Assembly (NCBI GenBank): GCA_008694505.1
Contig: VZDJ01007755.1
Span: 3,845,790 to 3,909,789 of the forward strand
DNA length: 64,000 nucleotides
Origin: Cyanoderma ruficeps
Lineage: Eukaryota; Chordata; Aves; Passeriformes; Timaliidae
Direction: 5' to 3'
A program made the translations under genes and the position numbers. The first letter of the stretch is position 1; each line of letters begins with the position of its first letter. This document shows, piece after piece, positions 1 through 12,052 of this stretch. Below the pieces are notes generated by a model. The model was given only the letters and a program-made list of their open reading frames with translations. It was not told the DNA's origin and did not search any database.

Positions 1-1050
1 TGACGACAGAGGGGCCCCAGTGGAACTGAGGCTGGAAGGCAATTGTTCTGCTCCCAAGGGAGTCTGGGATCAGTTCTTCCACATCACACCACAGTTTTCA
101 GAACAAGCTTAAGGATATGATCAAGAACTGCTTTTTTGAGCCCCAGAGGTTGACCAAGCAGAGAGATGTCTGTTGAGTGCATTTTTTAAGAGGTTTTGAC
201 TGCACAAAGGATTCAGCAATGCTCTCTTGGGCTGGAGGCAGCCCTGGAAACCTTGGGGCCAAAAAAAACATGACTTAACAGGGCTGCTTGGAGGGTCCTC
301 CACTGTCCTCCAGAGGACGAGTGTCTTCATTCTTTTGCGCCCTGGAGGCCAAAGGATGATCTGTGGTGCTGGTGAAGTCATCATCGCGGCTGTGTACATA
401 CTGACAAAAGTAGCTCCTGATGGCCGAAGGGAAACCCCCACCGAGGCTGCCAGCATCAGGCAAAGGTAAACGTTGAAGCACATTTTCAATACTTAAATTT
501 ACAGATTAATTTAAGTACCTAACTTAGAATTTAGTGCTTAAATTCAGAACCTGTAGAGCAGCCCGACAACATTCCTTGCCACGCAGCCTTCTCCGGCTAT
601 GGATTTCAGCCCGAGGGCAGAAAGCGCAGCGGGGCCGGGCGGGGCAGGGTCCGGCCGCGGGCAGCCCCGCCCGTCCCCCCCAGCGCGGCGCTGGTGGAAT
701 TCTCAGGCCGGACAGTTTGGCTGGGACTCGCCGGCGGCTGCGGCGGGCGCTCTGCGGAGCTGCCGGGCCGGGGCTGAAGGCAGGTGTCCGGCTCCCTCTG
801 CGCCTCTCCCGCCCCGCCGGGTCCTCATCCGCCTCATCCCCTCCCGGGACTTCCAATTATCGCAAAAGTTTAAGCCCTTAATTTTCTTGGCTGCAAACCC
901 GGTAACGAATCGCTCAGACTTTGTTTTTCCACTGCTCCCGAGGCTTGATTTATTGTGTCTCTCTTATCGCACAATCGGGCTTCGTTAAAAATGTTATTCT
1001 GGGCTAATTCCATACCCCGGTATTTATTTTGACTGTCCCTTCTCATTAGC
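1..1050. other. Left-edge intergenic sequence, no gene recognised
   Basis: No exon that I recognise. Overlapping frames stay open on both strands at 121-489, but none resembles a known protein. Positions 590-860 are GC- and CpG-rich and may be an outlying part of the TCF24 promoter island. In the human order the next gene on this side would be PPP1R42; I see no piece of it here. Confidence 0.5.
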
Positions 1051-1099
1051 GTTACTGATTTTTAATCGCTCCCCGTTCCCTGTTAAATCCCCTCTCTGT

Positions 1100-1850
1100 C
1101 CGCCCGGGCTCGCCTCATCCCGTTCGTGTTTCCATCCCGTGTGGGTCGGTCCCCCGGAGCGGTGCCCGGGCAGCCACGACCCGCTCCCCCCGCGGCTGCG
1201 GGACGGAGCGTGGCCCGGGGGAACCCGCTCCGGCCGGGAACATCCGCGAACCGGAGATGCGGCGGCGGAGCGAAGAGAAAGGGCCCGCTTTTAACAGGGC
1301 ATCGCCTGAGCTCCCAGCCCAGCGATTAAATTTCTCTCCTCCAGCAAAACCGTTACTTTATCCTAAGAAAAACAGCGCGAGCGGGGCGAGCGGCGGCGCG
1401 GGGCGGCGGGACCCGCACGGACCCGGGGCCGGGCGCGGGGGAGGGCGGGGGTCGAGGGGAGCGTGAGGCGATGCCGCCCCGACAGCTCCGTGATTGATGA
1501 CCCACCCGCCCGCGAAGGGGCGGTCGCTGTCGCCCAGGCTGGAGGGGGGAGTCCGGAGACCAGGTGCGACACAGCCCCGCCGCACCCACCGGTCGCGACG
1601 GCTTATAAACACCGGGGCCGGACGGGGCGCGACGCGACGGGACGGGACGGAGGCGCCGGGAGGGGCCGCGCCGAGCTGGAACCTCCGCACGGGGCGGGAG
1701 CGGTAAGTTCATCCCCGACCGGGCACCGCGGGGTCCTGCCGGGCTCCGGGCAGCCGGGATGCGGGACCGGGACGCAGCAGCCGCCGCGGGCCTGCGGGGC
1801 CGTGAGCGCCGGTGCTGCTCCCGCGCACCGACAGGCAAGTTCCTATTTCT
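1100..1850 (+). promoter_or_regulatory. TCF24: CpG island and TATA promoter of TCF24
   Basis: A dense CpG and G/C-rich stretch. A TATA box (ttataaa) lies at 1603-1609, so transcription should begin near 1630-1640. About 70 bases later a consensus donor (GCG|GTAAGTT) occurs at 1703. This gives a short noncoding first exon of roughly 1630-1702, spliced to the coding exon at 4795 (or 4735). The pairing of TATA, start and donor is seen directly. Assignment to TCF24 is inferred from strand and position. Confidence 0.7.
1630..1702 (+). other. TCF24: TCF24 noncoding exon 1 (predicted)
   Basis: The exon is bounded on the left by the start site expected about 28 bases below the TATA box at 1603, and on the right by the strong donor at 1703-1708. 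It contains no start codon in a meaningful frame, so it would be 5' UTR. The start is approximate. Confidence 0.55.
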
Positions 1851-2596
1851 CTGCTCCGGGGAAAGGGTTTTCGTTACCTGTTACCGGAGTTATACAGAAG
1901 GCAAGGTCTTTTTAAAACTGATGAAAATAATTCAAATTTACTGTATTTTGCTCCCTAAGGAGCAACGGAAAAGTTTATCTAAGGTTTCCACCTGTTTGTT
2001 TGCAGTTTGTGTGCTCTGCTCTGGCGTTTCCCATCTTTTCCTTGTCTGTGTGGGCAGGTTGCCTTCATCGCCGTTTCGTTCATACAGAATATAAGACTAA
2101 AATAAACATTGTGCTGGGGTTTTTTTTGGTAAAAGATGTCAAACCAATCACGTCCTTGTAGTGTCATGTAAAAACAGAAATGCATCTGCGTGCATTAGAA
2201 ATACTGCACTAGAAATGCTTTAGAAACAACATAAATAGTTTAACTTACTTTCACAGCCCTGTTCTCAACTCTCTCAGCATACCAGGTGGCAAGTGGGTGC
2301 TTGCAAAAATTACTGCGATTATTTTGAAAACCAAACCTCTTTCTTTAAAATTTTTAAAGGGAAATTACTGTTGCCCTGAGGCTTTTTATTTACTTTAATT
2401 TTTAGCAGCATTTTTTGGACCATGAGGTTTGGGCAGCACCTGGGTTTGAAGCACCTGGAATGGGTGTCTTGATTCCTCTGGGGAGAATGATGCTGCCCAG
2501 TCGCAGTGTATAACAGAAGTGATGCTGGCTGTGTGTGGATCCAGGAACCACCATGGTTTGACTACACGTAGTATATACCTACAGCAGATCCTTTTG

Positions 2597-2638
2597 GTTT
2601 GTTTGTTTGTTTGTTTGTNNNNTTGTTTGTTTGTTTGT
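2597..2638. repeat. (TTTG)n microsatellite with assembly gap
   Basis: A tetranucleotide GTTT run broken by four undetermined bases at 2619-2622, so its true length is unknown. It lies in TCF24 intron 1, which otherwise (1703-4794) shows only AT-rich unique-looking sequence. Confidence 0.95.
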
Positions 2639-4820
2639 GGGTTTTTTTGTGTAGCAGATTTTTCCAGGCCATTTGCTTTTTGTTTTTGATGGGAAGTCTG
2701 ACAGCGGAGAAATGTAATTCAGAGTGAAATCTCTCATTTCCACAGCTGAAATGTTTTACTTTTTTTCCCCACAGACCCAGGATTTTATCTCATATAGATG
2801 TGAAGCTCCTAAACCAGAAACTCCTATTTCCAAGGGCACCCAAGGAGATGAAGTTTTTAGGTATGTGCATTACTATGTACTGTATGTCCCTCAAAGCTAT
2901 TCCAGTTCTAAATGAGGTTATGCACTAGCACAGCTAAATCAAAACTCTATGTAAACCAGCTCTAGTCCTGTATTTCAGTACAGGAGCAGGTTTTTTTACT
3001 AACCCAGTTTGTCTGTATCTTTGGGTAATCCAGACTTCTCCAGTAATCAAGGAAGACTTCCTCCTACCAATGGGATTTTGATGGGATGGTGGTGAGAATT
3101 CTTGCTGCTAAACATAAATTGTTAGGTTCTTCTGCCAGTTTTCATGATTATCTTAAATTATTATCTTGATGTCATCTTCACAATGATGATTTTTTTAAAA
3201 ACTAAAATGCATTCAGATCTGACTATGCCTTCACAAAACGAGCAAACACCAAGAAAAAAGCACATAGGATTTTTTTTAAGTTAGAGGCAATAGCGAATGT
3301 AAGGACCATTTTTCAGCCCTCACTCAAGACAAGCTCATCGGGTCTTAATGTAAGCTTTATATTATATTGATCATAAATACCACAATAAAAAGAATAGTGA
3401 GGTTTTTTTCCCTTTGGTTAAGAGCTATAATGTGCACAGAATATTTCACAAATAATTTCAGTTTAACCTGTACTGCTGCTGAAGAGAACATTACATGATA
3501 AAACTGTGTGAGCCACATTATTAGCAAATTAACCACAATTAATCTCCCAAAATAATAACAATAAGAGTATCTTCTAAATACCAGCAAATTATAGTATTGC
3601 AAAAAAAGGATTATTTAGAAACATTTCCTTGTCTTTGATAGAAATCTCTGACTTCAGTGTGTGCTTGAAATGCTCTGCAAAATCAAGAGGTAATTCTTGT
3701 AAATGTAGATATTCAGTAATTTATGTGCATCAACGTTATTTAAATTTTTAATTATGCAGTATTTGGATGAAATTAAAAGATTTAGTAACTTGTTCATGCC
3801 CTTGTCTAGCCAGGTTGTCACAGGAAGAGACACTCCTAAGACGTAAAAGCCGGGATCTGGGACGCCCACGAGAGCTGCTTGGCTGAGGACAGCAGGATCA
3901 GGTATTATTCCAGTTAAGAAGTGCTGCACTTTGGGGAATATTGATCAAATCACAGTTTTCTGTGGAACTGAATGAATTAAAGGACTGTGAGTTGTATTAC
4001 AGGCAGAGCTGACTGATCAGCTTTACAAAAAGCTGGGAAAAGACTTTGTGGTCACTGTTTTCAGCTTTTCCCATAACAATTTTTTTGATGTTTTCAAAAT
4101 GTTCTTTTGCCCTGCAATGTCCAAAATACATCTCACAAAATTCTTTTGAAGTTTGAGAATGTAGATGAGAAAGGATAAGCATGCAATTTTTTATAGTAAG
4201 GTTATGGGTGGGAAGATATGGGGAAGTCAGTTCCTGACCCTTTAAAATTATGGGCCAAGTTTTGCCCTTCAAAAACTGAGTCCATGATCTGTGGCTTCAC
4301 TTATTGGTGCATTTGAAAATGATATTTTTCTTTCCATAGTCCATGGAGCACTGATCACCTATAAGACTGTTAATAAAATGATTGCAGATAAAATAGAAAA
4401 TATACCAACAGTTCCACATCCCAAATCATAGAAAGAATATGTTTTAAAATGGCCTTTAACCTAATTTTTAGTTGGTTGTAAATAGAAACCACTGTGGTGG
4501 TGCCTGCTGGGTTTTCTCAGAAGTCTTCTCTGGGCTATGAGTGACTTGAAAATTTTGCTTACTGTAATACTGTCAAAAAATCAAATATTGATCATTGCAA
4601 AGTTTTTTACTTCGTTCTGTACCCGTGTGTGATGCTGAACTTGTAAGCAGCAAATGAAAAGTGGCTCACAGAGCTGCATTCCAGATTTTCCTAGCACAGG
4701 CAGTGCCTGCATTTCTGACCATCCTCGTTTTCAGACCGCGCTGGCTCCAGCTCACCGCAGCACCTTACTTTAGAGATGCTCTTGTTGCTTGCAGGGCTCT
4801 CCCTGTCGGGAACGTCACCG

Positions 4821-7753
4821 ATGGACTGTGGACACTTAGCAGAGAGCAGCGAGGAGCTCTCCAGCCCGGGCGCAGAGCCCGATTCCCTGCTGCCTTCCTC
4901 TGGCGGCAGCAATTCGTGCCTGCCCTTGGCGGCCGGGCCGCGGGCTGGGGCCGCTCCGGGCCGCCCCGCCGCCGCCAACGCGGCCCGGGAGCGCAGCCGG
5001 GTGCAGACCCTGCGGCACGCCTTCCTCGAGCTGCAGAGGACTCTGCCCTCCGTGCCGCCCGACACCAAGCTCTCCAAGCTGGATGTGCTCCTCCTGGCCA
5101 CCACCTACATCGCACACCTCACCCGCAGCCTTCAGGATGAGGAGGAGTCACCGGGAGAGGGCTTGGGCACCCTCCGCGCGGATGGATACCTCCACCCCGT
5201 CAAGGTAGGAGAGCTGAGGAGCAGCTACCACCTTCTGTCAGTGAGTGAGTACGCTGGCCTTAGATAGCTAATTCAAACTGAAGATTTCAAGTTCCTGTAC
5301 CTTGCCTAGAGGTATTTCATGGAAATTCTGCCTGGACTAACTGCTGTGCCTAGGTCTTAGGGGTCTGAGAGAAATATCTCGGAGCTTTGTTCCTCCAGCT
5401 TCAGATACTTTGCACCAAAGAATCAAATCTAGTGTAGATCCAAACCTGGTGGGACCTGGTTTTGGAAGCAAAGGTCAGCACCACAGGAGTAGTTGCATCT
5501 TCTTGGTTCCTGTGTGGAAACCTTGGAGATCCCCACAGAGCCACTGGATGCTGCTGTGAGGGGTCTGTGTGGTGAGGTGACACTGCCCCACAGCCGTGAT
5601 CCAGCCGTGGCTGGACGTGCTTTGGTTCTGCTGCCCGGGCAGCCCAGTGCAGACTGCGTGTTAATTACCAGCCATGTGTTAATTATTTCCATGTAAGTGC
5701 TTTTCTGAAACATTTCTCTGGTTGGTATATGCTCTTCCCTTTGTCCAAAAATATCACAGTGATGCACGCAGAAGGGATGAGAAAGGGGAACTGCTCTTGG
5801 AGAGGACTGGGCTGGAAACTGTTTCCAAATGCAGTGCTCACTGACTGATGGGGCTCAGACACCGCGGGGTGTTTTCTTTGGCTCTGCTCACGGGGAGTGA
5901 GTTAGAGCACTGGGGTGTTTTCTTTCCTCTTTTTNTTTTTTTTTTTATTTTAAGAGTCTGAATTCAGAATGATTTAATTAAGATTAATTTGTGAAGTAAT
6001 CTCTAATTTCTAAAAAAGTGCCTAATTCACAGAGAGTTCCTTGTTCACAATGTTGGTTGCTGTATTTTACAGCATGATGCGAATGCAGGCCTCTGAGACC
6101 ATTTAAATGATTAGCAGACTCATAAAGAAAGCCAAACCTCTATATCAATCAGAAGATGGCTATAAATTAAGTAAAAAAATACTGTATGTATTTCAAAATG
6201 TATTTCAAAATAAGTTCAAAATAGCTTCTGTTAGTTCCCTCAGTCAGAGTGAAAGGACACAGGTCTCTTATGGTACTTTTTATCAGCTGCCAACTATTAC
6301 TGGCAGAAAAATACTCTTGAATAGTTATTACAGCAGTTAAATGATCCAGATGCCCATTTCCCAGGCTACTGGAAGAGAGCAATACTGGATTCACTTAAGC
6401 AATTATTTTTTATGAATATATCTGATAGAATGTGTCAGTCAAATCCTAGTTTGTGCTTCAAAAACCCCAAAATGCAGGATATGAGACAACCTTTAGAGAT
6501 AAAATCTTTAACTAAACTGATAGATTAAGCATAGTAAATGCAAATAGTGAGGAAAGTTAAATATCCAAGTACAGCTGTGTGTACACTGAATGAAAAACAT
6601 GGTTAATGACTTTAAACTTGGATGGTTTATTGGTGACAAACTCTTAACACCACACTTGAAATGAAATTACTGAATAACATTGTACAGTGTTTCTAGGTGA
6701 GAATATGCTACTGCTTTAGGTCTTTGAACAGAAGAGCTGAGATTTATCTGCAGTATTAAGTGTCCCTTACCCACAGGAAAGGTGTCAGTCTGTTCCCAAA
6801 AGAGTCTTAAAAAACCTGCATTCTTTTGGAAAAATGTGCTGGCTGCATTTCAGGTATTTTTGCATCCAATGGGTGGGATAAGTTGTCTCTCCAGGCATCC
6901 ACCTCTCTAATACTGAACTTGGCACAGCAAAAAGAGCCGGATGCTCCTTCCCAAGTTCTGGGTGCCCAGCTGCAGTCACCTGCACCACAGGGCTGCTTGC
7001 AATGAGTGACTTGCTGGGGTTAAGACACTCAAGCTGTCAGAATAAATATTTAACACCAAGAGTAACTGATGATTCCAAAAATCAGTGAGTGTAAAGATGA
7101 ACTGTGTCATCTGAAACAGCTGGAGCTGACAAGAACAAGATGCTGAGCGTGCTGAAGACTGCCAAGGTGCAATTACATCAAATTCCCTTAGACTTACAGC
7201 TTTCAGCAGCAGCCCCTGTGCTGTAGTGGGGCCAGCCAGCAGGGATAGGTGTGCACATGGGGCTGCAATCCCTGCAGGTGCAGGTGTATCTCTGTAGCAT
7301 CCCTGCTGCCTTGAGAAGGAATTCTTTCTTTGTTCTACTCACAGAACATCTATGACACAAACTGAGCTAGGCTGACTGGCCAGCCTGCTCCTGTCTGCTG
7401 AGGCATGGCAGGGTTGGGAGCTGTGCTTCAAGATTAATTACCAAAGCAAATATCCAGGCTGAGGCTCCCTCATCAAGCTCCAAACATTTTCCAGCGAATG
7501 ACAAAACAAGAACTGTTTGATGATAGCAACAGGTTCCAACTTTCTTGTACCATGATTCCACGAAAGCTTTGCTGAGAACTGCAGTGGGAGTGCAAAGCTC
7601 CCGGGTGTCTCAGTGCTGTGCTTGTCTCCTCTCTTGCAGAAGTGGCCCATGCGTTCCAGGCTGTACATTGGAGCCACGGGACAGTTTCTGACCCACTCGG
7701 CACAAGGAGACAGTGCAAACCACGGGGAAACATCAACATCTTCACAGATCTAA
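4821..7753 (+). CDS. TCF24: TCF24, class II bHLH transcription factor (2 coding exons)
   Basis: Coding exons are 4821-5204 and 7640-7753, joined at AAG|GTAGG and TTGCAG|AAG in phase 0, giving 165 residues (human about 167). The N-terminal 50 residues are low-complexity Ser/Pro/Gly/Ala. The basic region is at residues 53-60 (NAARERSR), followed by helix-loop-helix to about residue 105 with the loop around [13 protein letters not shown]. The C-terminus carries the family motif [21 protein letters not shown] across the exon join. The bHLH should dimerise and bind E-boxes in the nucleus; targets are not well known. I chose ATG 4821 because a good acceptor at 4794 makes it the first start codon. 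If the acceptor at 4734 is used, ATG 4776 lies upstream in frame and would add 15 residues. The identity is strong; only the N-terminus is uncertain. Confidence 0.93.
5205..7639 (+). other. TCF24 intron 2
   Basis: Begins with GTAGGAGAG and ends with a pyrimidine tract and TTGCAG. One undetermined base at 5935 interrupts a T run. No internal gene, snoRNA or recognised repeat was seen. Confidence 0.8.
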
Positions 7754-8680
7754 CCTCCCTTCTGGCTTTAAAAAAAAATGGTTATTTATTACACCTTATA
7801 TATATGTATATTTAAGTTAAAAAACAGTATCTACAGACAAACTAAAATTCCTGAAATGCTGTTTGTAGAGGAGAAGGAATTGATTCTTAAATGTAATTAA
7901 TACCTCATGAAGTTAATGTGACACATCATTGGTTTCTATCACTGCTGCGACCCGAATGAGGGGGAGTGGGAGGTGGTGACTGCAGCCAGCACCAATCTGA
8001 GCAGCAACAGCAGAGAGCTGCCAGCAGAGTTAGGTATCCCTGTCCTCTCTGGGACAAGCGCTGTGAGAAAAGAGAGGAGGAGTGATGTGCTAATGGCCAA
8101 GTACAGGGCAAAACAGGCTTGGGTGAAAAGAGAAGGGCAAGGCTAAAAATAGCAACTGTAATCCCACATAGACTTTCTCCACTGCTTAAAGCCTATGGCA
8201 GAAATCCCCTGACTGCAGCTGTCGGGTCAGGGCTCCACTCATGGAATAGTCCTACATGTTTGCAGCTGTTGCTGGGAATGTGGATGCATGTTCATGGAGT
8301 AAAAATGTGCTGAGAGACCTGTCCCTCCTGCACAGAGTGCTGTAATTTGGGCACTGCTTGTATCCACCCACAGGCCTGTGCTGCATGTTCGGGGCTCAGC
8401 CTGTGTTTGCTACCTCGGCACAACCCCGTGTCTGCCCCCCACACCACAGCTCGGTTCATTTAAGGGGTTCACATGTTGGAGCAGGTGAACCCTAAATGTT
8501 GGCTTGTTTGTAGCACACTTGTTCACTTAATCATCTGTATTTAGGCAAGAAAAGTTGAAACTAAATGCACAAATGCCATCTGTTGCATCTGTTCTGTAAA
8601 ACACTGTGCTTCTCATATGGTTTGTTATTGCTGAAGTAAATGTTCTATTAAATATTATTCAGTGAATATTATACACTTTG
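7754..8680 (+). other. TCF24: Probable TCF24 3' UTR
   Basis: Noncoding sequence after the TAA at 7751-7753. The first convincing polyadenylation hexamer I see is ATTAAA at 8647-8652, followed by T- and GT-rich sequence, so the 3' UTR may run about 0.9 kb. The end is inferred. Confidence 0.4.
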
Positions 8681-9009
8681 AGTTGCAAAATCTGTTAACA
8701 GTTTCTCACTGTACACAATAATCTTCTATATTTATAGATGTTGTCTTCTTTCTGAAGGCTTCACGGTTTAAATTTAAAAATGACATTTAGGAAAACAAAA
8801 ATATTAGCCAGAATAACTTTCAAAAAAACACTGTGGTAAAATCTGGATCTCTCAACTGCCTCTGCAGCATTCTGAGCTTTAACAAGGTAACATACCTGGA
8901 AGGGACAGTATTCAAGAAAGGGAAGGGGGAAAAAGATTCCTCGGTGTTTTTAAAAGGCTAATTCCTTTAAATATCATTGAAAGATTCTGACTGCTTATCC
9001 AAGAAGCAG

Positions 9010-9060
9010 AGGTTCAGTTGAATGTCAGGAAGAATTTCTTCACAGAAAGGGCTGTATACT
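9010..9060 (+). mobile_element. CR1 LINE fragment
   Basis: A short stretch resembling the CR1 3' region (core AGGAAGAATTTCTTCACAG followed by AAAGGG). It ends before the CpG island. It covers the same consensus segment as the start of the copy at 9899, so the two are separate insertions. Confidence 0.55.
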
Positions 9061-9301
9061 GAAACACGAGGGTTTGGCATTTAACACTAGGAATATGCAC
9101 GAGCCTAAGGATACAGTTGTAAAATGTTTATACACTGCTATCAAAAGGCGGCATTCTTCACGGAGGGACCTAAAAGATCTCGGCAAACCCCGGTCATTGT
9201 CATCGCACCTTTTCCCTCGGAGGGATGGGACATCCCTCGGCCACAGCACAGGCGCTGCCCGGGCTCCCTGCCTGCGGCGCAGGGACCTGCTCTCCCGGCG
9301 G

Positions 9302-9513
9302 CTCCAACAGCGCCTGCGGCCCCGGATCGCCTTCCTTTCACATCCCAATCCCAAACTCCAACAGCGCCTGCGGCCCCGGATCGCCTCCCCTTCACATCCC
9401 AATCCCAAACTCCAACAACACCTGCGGCCGGATCGCCTTCCTTTCACAACCCAATCCCGATCTCCAACAGCGCCTGCGGCCCGGGATCGCTTTCCCTTCA
9501 CATCTCAATCCCG
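9302..9513. repeat. Minisatellite, about four copies of a 52-54 bp unit
   Basis: Units start at 9302, 9356, 9410 and 9462, each opening with CTCCAACA and containing CTGCGGCC(CC)GGATCGC and TTCACATCCCAATCCC. The third unit lacks two bases. It sits about 100 bp upstream of the predicted SNHG6-like start and is CpG-rich. Confidence 0.92.
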
Positions 9514-9529
9514 CCCTCACCGTTCCCCG

Positions 9530-9680
9530 TGTCCCTCTGCGCGCGCAGCCGGAAGGCGCCGTGCCCGCCCCGCCCCGGAGCGCGGCGTATTTAGCTGGAT
9601 GGCGGCGGGGAATTGCCCTTTCCGAGCGAGACGGAACTGGAGCGTCCGCGCCTGCCCGCCTCCAGCCGGGGTGCGTGCCT
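9530..9680 (+). promoter_or_regulatory. SNHG6: TATA plus 5'TOP promoter of the snoRNA host gene
   Basis: A CpG-rich core with an ETS-type site (GGAAG, 9551), a TATA-like TATTTA at 9588-9593, and 28 bases later the pyrimidine run CCCTTTCC at 9616-9623. Starting at a C followed by pyrimidines is the 5'TOP signature typical of snoRNA host and ribosomal protein genes. Elements and spacing are seen directly; use as the start site is inferred. Confidence 0.6.
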
Positions 9681-9898
9681 CTGTGGGTGCGTGGATGGCT
9701 GTGGCGGGACCCGCCCGTGTCCCCTTCGGCGGCGGATCCAGGGCTGGCGAGGGGCGCCCCGGGCGGTGCTTGGGAGGGGGGAATGCCCGGGCGTGGGACG
9801 TGCCCGTGCCCATCCGTGGCTTGGGAGCCGTCCCGCCGTGCCCCGACCTCAGGCGTGGGAGCGGCAGCAGCGGTCGCCGAGTCTGGTAGGTGCAAATT

Positions 9899-10140
9899 AA
9901 AAGAGAGGAAATTAAGGTTAGATATTAGAAGGAAATTCTTTACTGCGAGGGCGGTGAGGCCTTTAGAACAGGAAGGGTGTGTGTGCTCCAGGCCATGGTG
10001 GTTTGTAAAGCCGGGCTGGATAAGGCCTTGAACAGCCTGGTGTAGTGGGCGGTGTCCCTGCCCGTGGCAGGAAACGGGTCGGGACGGGATGGTCGCTAAG
10101 ATCCGTTCCGACCTTTAACATTCTGTGATTCCGTGATCTT
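9899..10140 (+). mobile_element. CR1 LINE 3' end
   Basis: A CR1 3' segment running in + orientation: a TTAGATATTAGAAGGAAATTC-like part, then GCTGGATAAGGCCTTGAACA, GGTGTCCCTGCC and the octamer-type terminus ATTCTGTGATTCCGTGAT. It is 5'-truncated and CpG-rich. It starts about 13 bp after one candidate exon 1 donor of the SNHG6-like gene and lies in its first intron. Confidence 0.88.
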
Positions 10141-11973
10141 GCCGTGTGGATCCGCAGCGATCCGTGTGATCCGTCAGCCGCCCGAGCTCCACCGTGCTCC
10201 TTGGAGCGGGTCCTGGCACGTGCTCGTCTGAACAGCAGAGATTTCTGGCCTTCGCAGAGGAATTAGAAATGTTCCCCGGTGGTTAATCTGAGAAATCCCG
10301 ACATGGCAGGCCAAAGCAGTGGCTGTAATCTCAGGAATTGCAGGGATGGTTTGCTGGTGCTTTTCTAAACAGCCAAAGCTGTCACTTGAAAGAGGAGCGA
10401 TTGTCACGCTGCTGTAACTGTGCCCGTGTTTCCCCTGCGTGCTGGGAAGTTCAGGCTGACAATCCAGCCACACAGGCTGCCCAGGAGAGCGGTGCGGGGG
10501 GGGGAGACTGAGATGGACCTAATTACTGTGTGCCACGTGGTGGTTGCCTCGAGCTGTCTCTGGGCTCATCAAGGCTTGAAAGGAATGACAGATTGGACAT
10601 TCAAAGACACTTGGTTTTGCTGATAGATCGTTTTCATCAGCAAATGCCTGTCATAATTCAAAAGATAAATTACCTTCTTTTTTCTTTAGGGAATTGGGCA
10701 AGGGCTGAGAGGTGACCCAGACTGTGCCCTTTTTCGGGTATAGGCACAGATGCGAACTGGTGGGGTCTGGCAGGGACAGGGCCCCAGGAGCATCAGCAGC
10801 CTTTGGGGTAATGCTCTCCTGCATTACAGACTGCGGTGTGAGTGCTGACCTCAGTTCAACTGGTGGTAAAACATCAGTGATGTCCCCAGGGTGTCACACG
10901 TGAACTGGGGTTAAAGGCTGTACCCTGCCAGGGTGCTCCTCTCCCCAGCCTGGCTGGTCATTAGGAGCACTGTATTTGTCCTGCAATCAGTCATTCCTCA
11001 CACTGGAGCTCATTTTAGAAAAGTGGCCATGCCTCTGCTTAACCTTGATTTGGCTGATGCTCTGTCCCAGGTAATTGCAAAGAGAGCATGGGGTTGGTGC
11101 TTCTCGGACTGGCTTACCGTTCCCAAAGAAGTGTTAATGCTTTCTGCTCCTGGCTCAGCAGTGGAGCTCTCTGAATCAAGCATCTTCTTTTCATTGTTTT
11201 AGGTAGAAAGTTAAGCTCAAGATGAGTTTGTTAATGGCATTGGGAATCCTCAGTCTGGACTCTGCCATGCCTTGCAAGCAGAAAGATGCCACATCAAGTC
11301 TGGAGCTACAGAAGTAAGTATTTCTTACTGTACTTAAAGATGTTGAGGGAAGCATCATGAAATCCAGATCAAGCATTCTGAAGCTGTTTAATGGCTTGCA
11401 AATTCTCTTACAGATGGAAAAAGGGGAAATATGATTGTATGTAGGGTTAAGAGATTGAAATCCTAAAAAAAGGTATTATGGCAGCTATAAAATCTCCTAA
11501 GACTTGCTCCCCAGAACAAAGCAGGTGCAATCCAAGAATCCCAAGGGAGTCAGAAGGGAGAGGCTTGTATCAAGAGAACTTAGTTTTTAACTGGGGAAAC
11601 ATGACTTCTGATTTGAAGAGTTCATGGATATTAGTTGAAAGGGAGGGAATTGAGTGAAGAACAGTATGTTCAGATCACAATCCATGCTGGCACTTCAATT
11701 GTGTCAGTCTTGGAATACATTCTAAAGGGAAAGGTGACTGGTATGAGCATTATCTCTAAAAAGATACTTGGTATCTGGGGTTTGAATGTGAGAGAGGGAC
11801 CTGCATTTTTGTGCCCAAACAGAGCTGTTTTCTCTTGTTCTTGGCAGTACTCAATCTGGTTGTGCTTAACAGTTAAAATGAAGGCTCTGCTTCAGCTTAT
11901 GGAAGTACAATTTGAGACAAACTTAACCAATTCCCTTGTATTTAGTAAGCAGTCTTGCACAGGCAGGAAACTG

Positions 11974-12052
11974 CTGGCACAGTGATGATGACCCTTTGCC
12001 GTTTACCCAACTGAAGGTTGTGATGAGCAGTGTTGTATATCTGATGTGCCAG
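11974..12052 (+). ncRNA. SNORD87: SNORD87-type box C/D snoRNA, copy 1
   Basis: A perfect terminal stem pairs CTGGCAC (11974-11980) with GTGCCAG (12046-12052). Box C is GTGATGA (11982-11988, or the overlapping ATGATGA 11985-11991). Box D' is CTGA at 12011-12014, box C' is GTGATGA at 12020-12026, and box D is CTGA at 12041-12044. The guide before D' contains GCCGTTTACCC, complementary to GGGUAAACGGC of 28S rRNA. By the D'+5 rule it targets the G just before UAAACGGC, the methylation assigned to human SNORD87 (28S Gm3723, from memory). Box D is 75 nt before the acceptor at 12119. Confidence 0.92.

Noticed and set aside
121..489. Coding exon at the left edge (possibly the end of PPP1R42)
   Set aside because: Open frames exist on both strands but no recognisable protein sequence; neighbour identity by synteny alone is not evidence.
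9074..10031. Long plus-strand frames of 268-271 codons
   Set aside because: They run through the minisatellite, CpG island and, in part, the CR1 end; composition artefacts.
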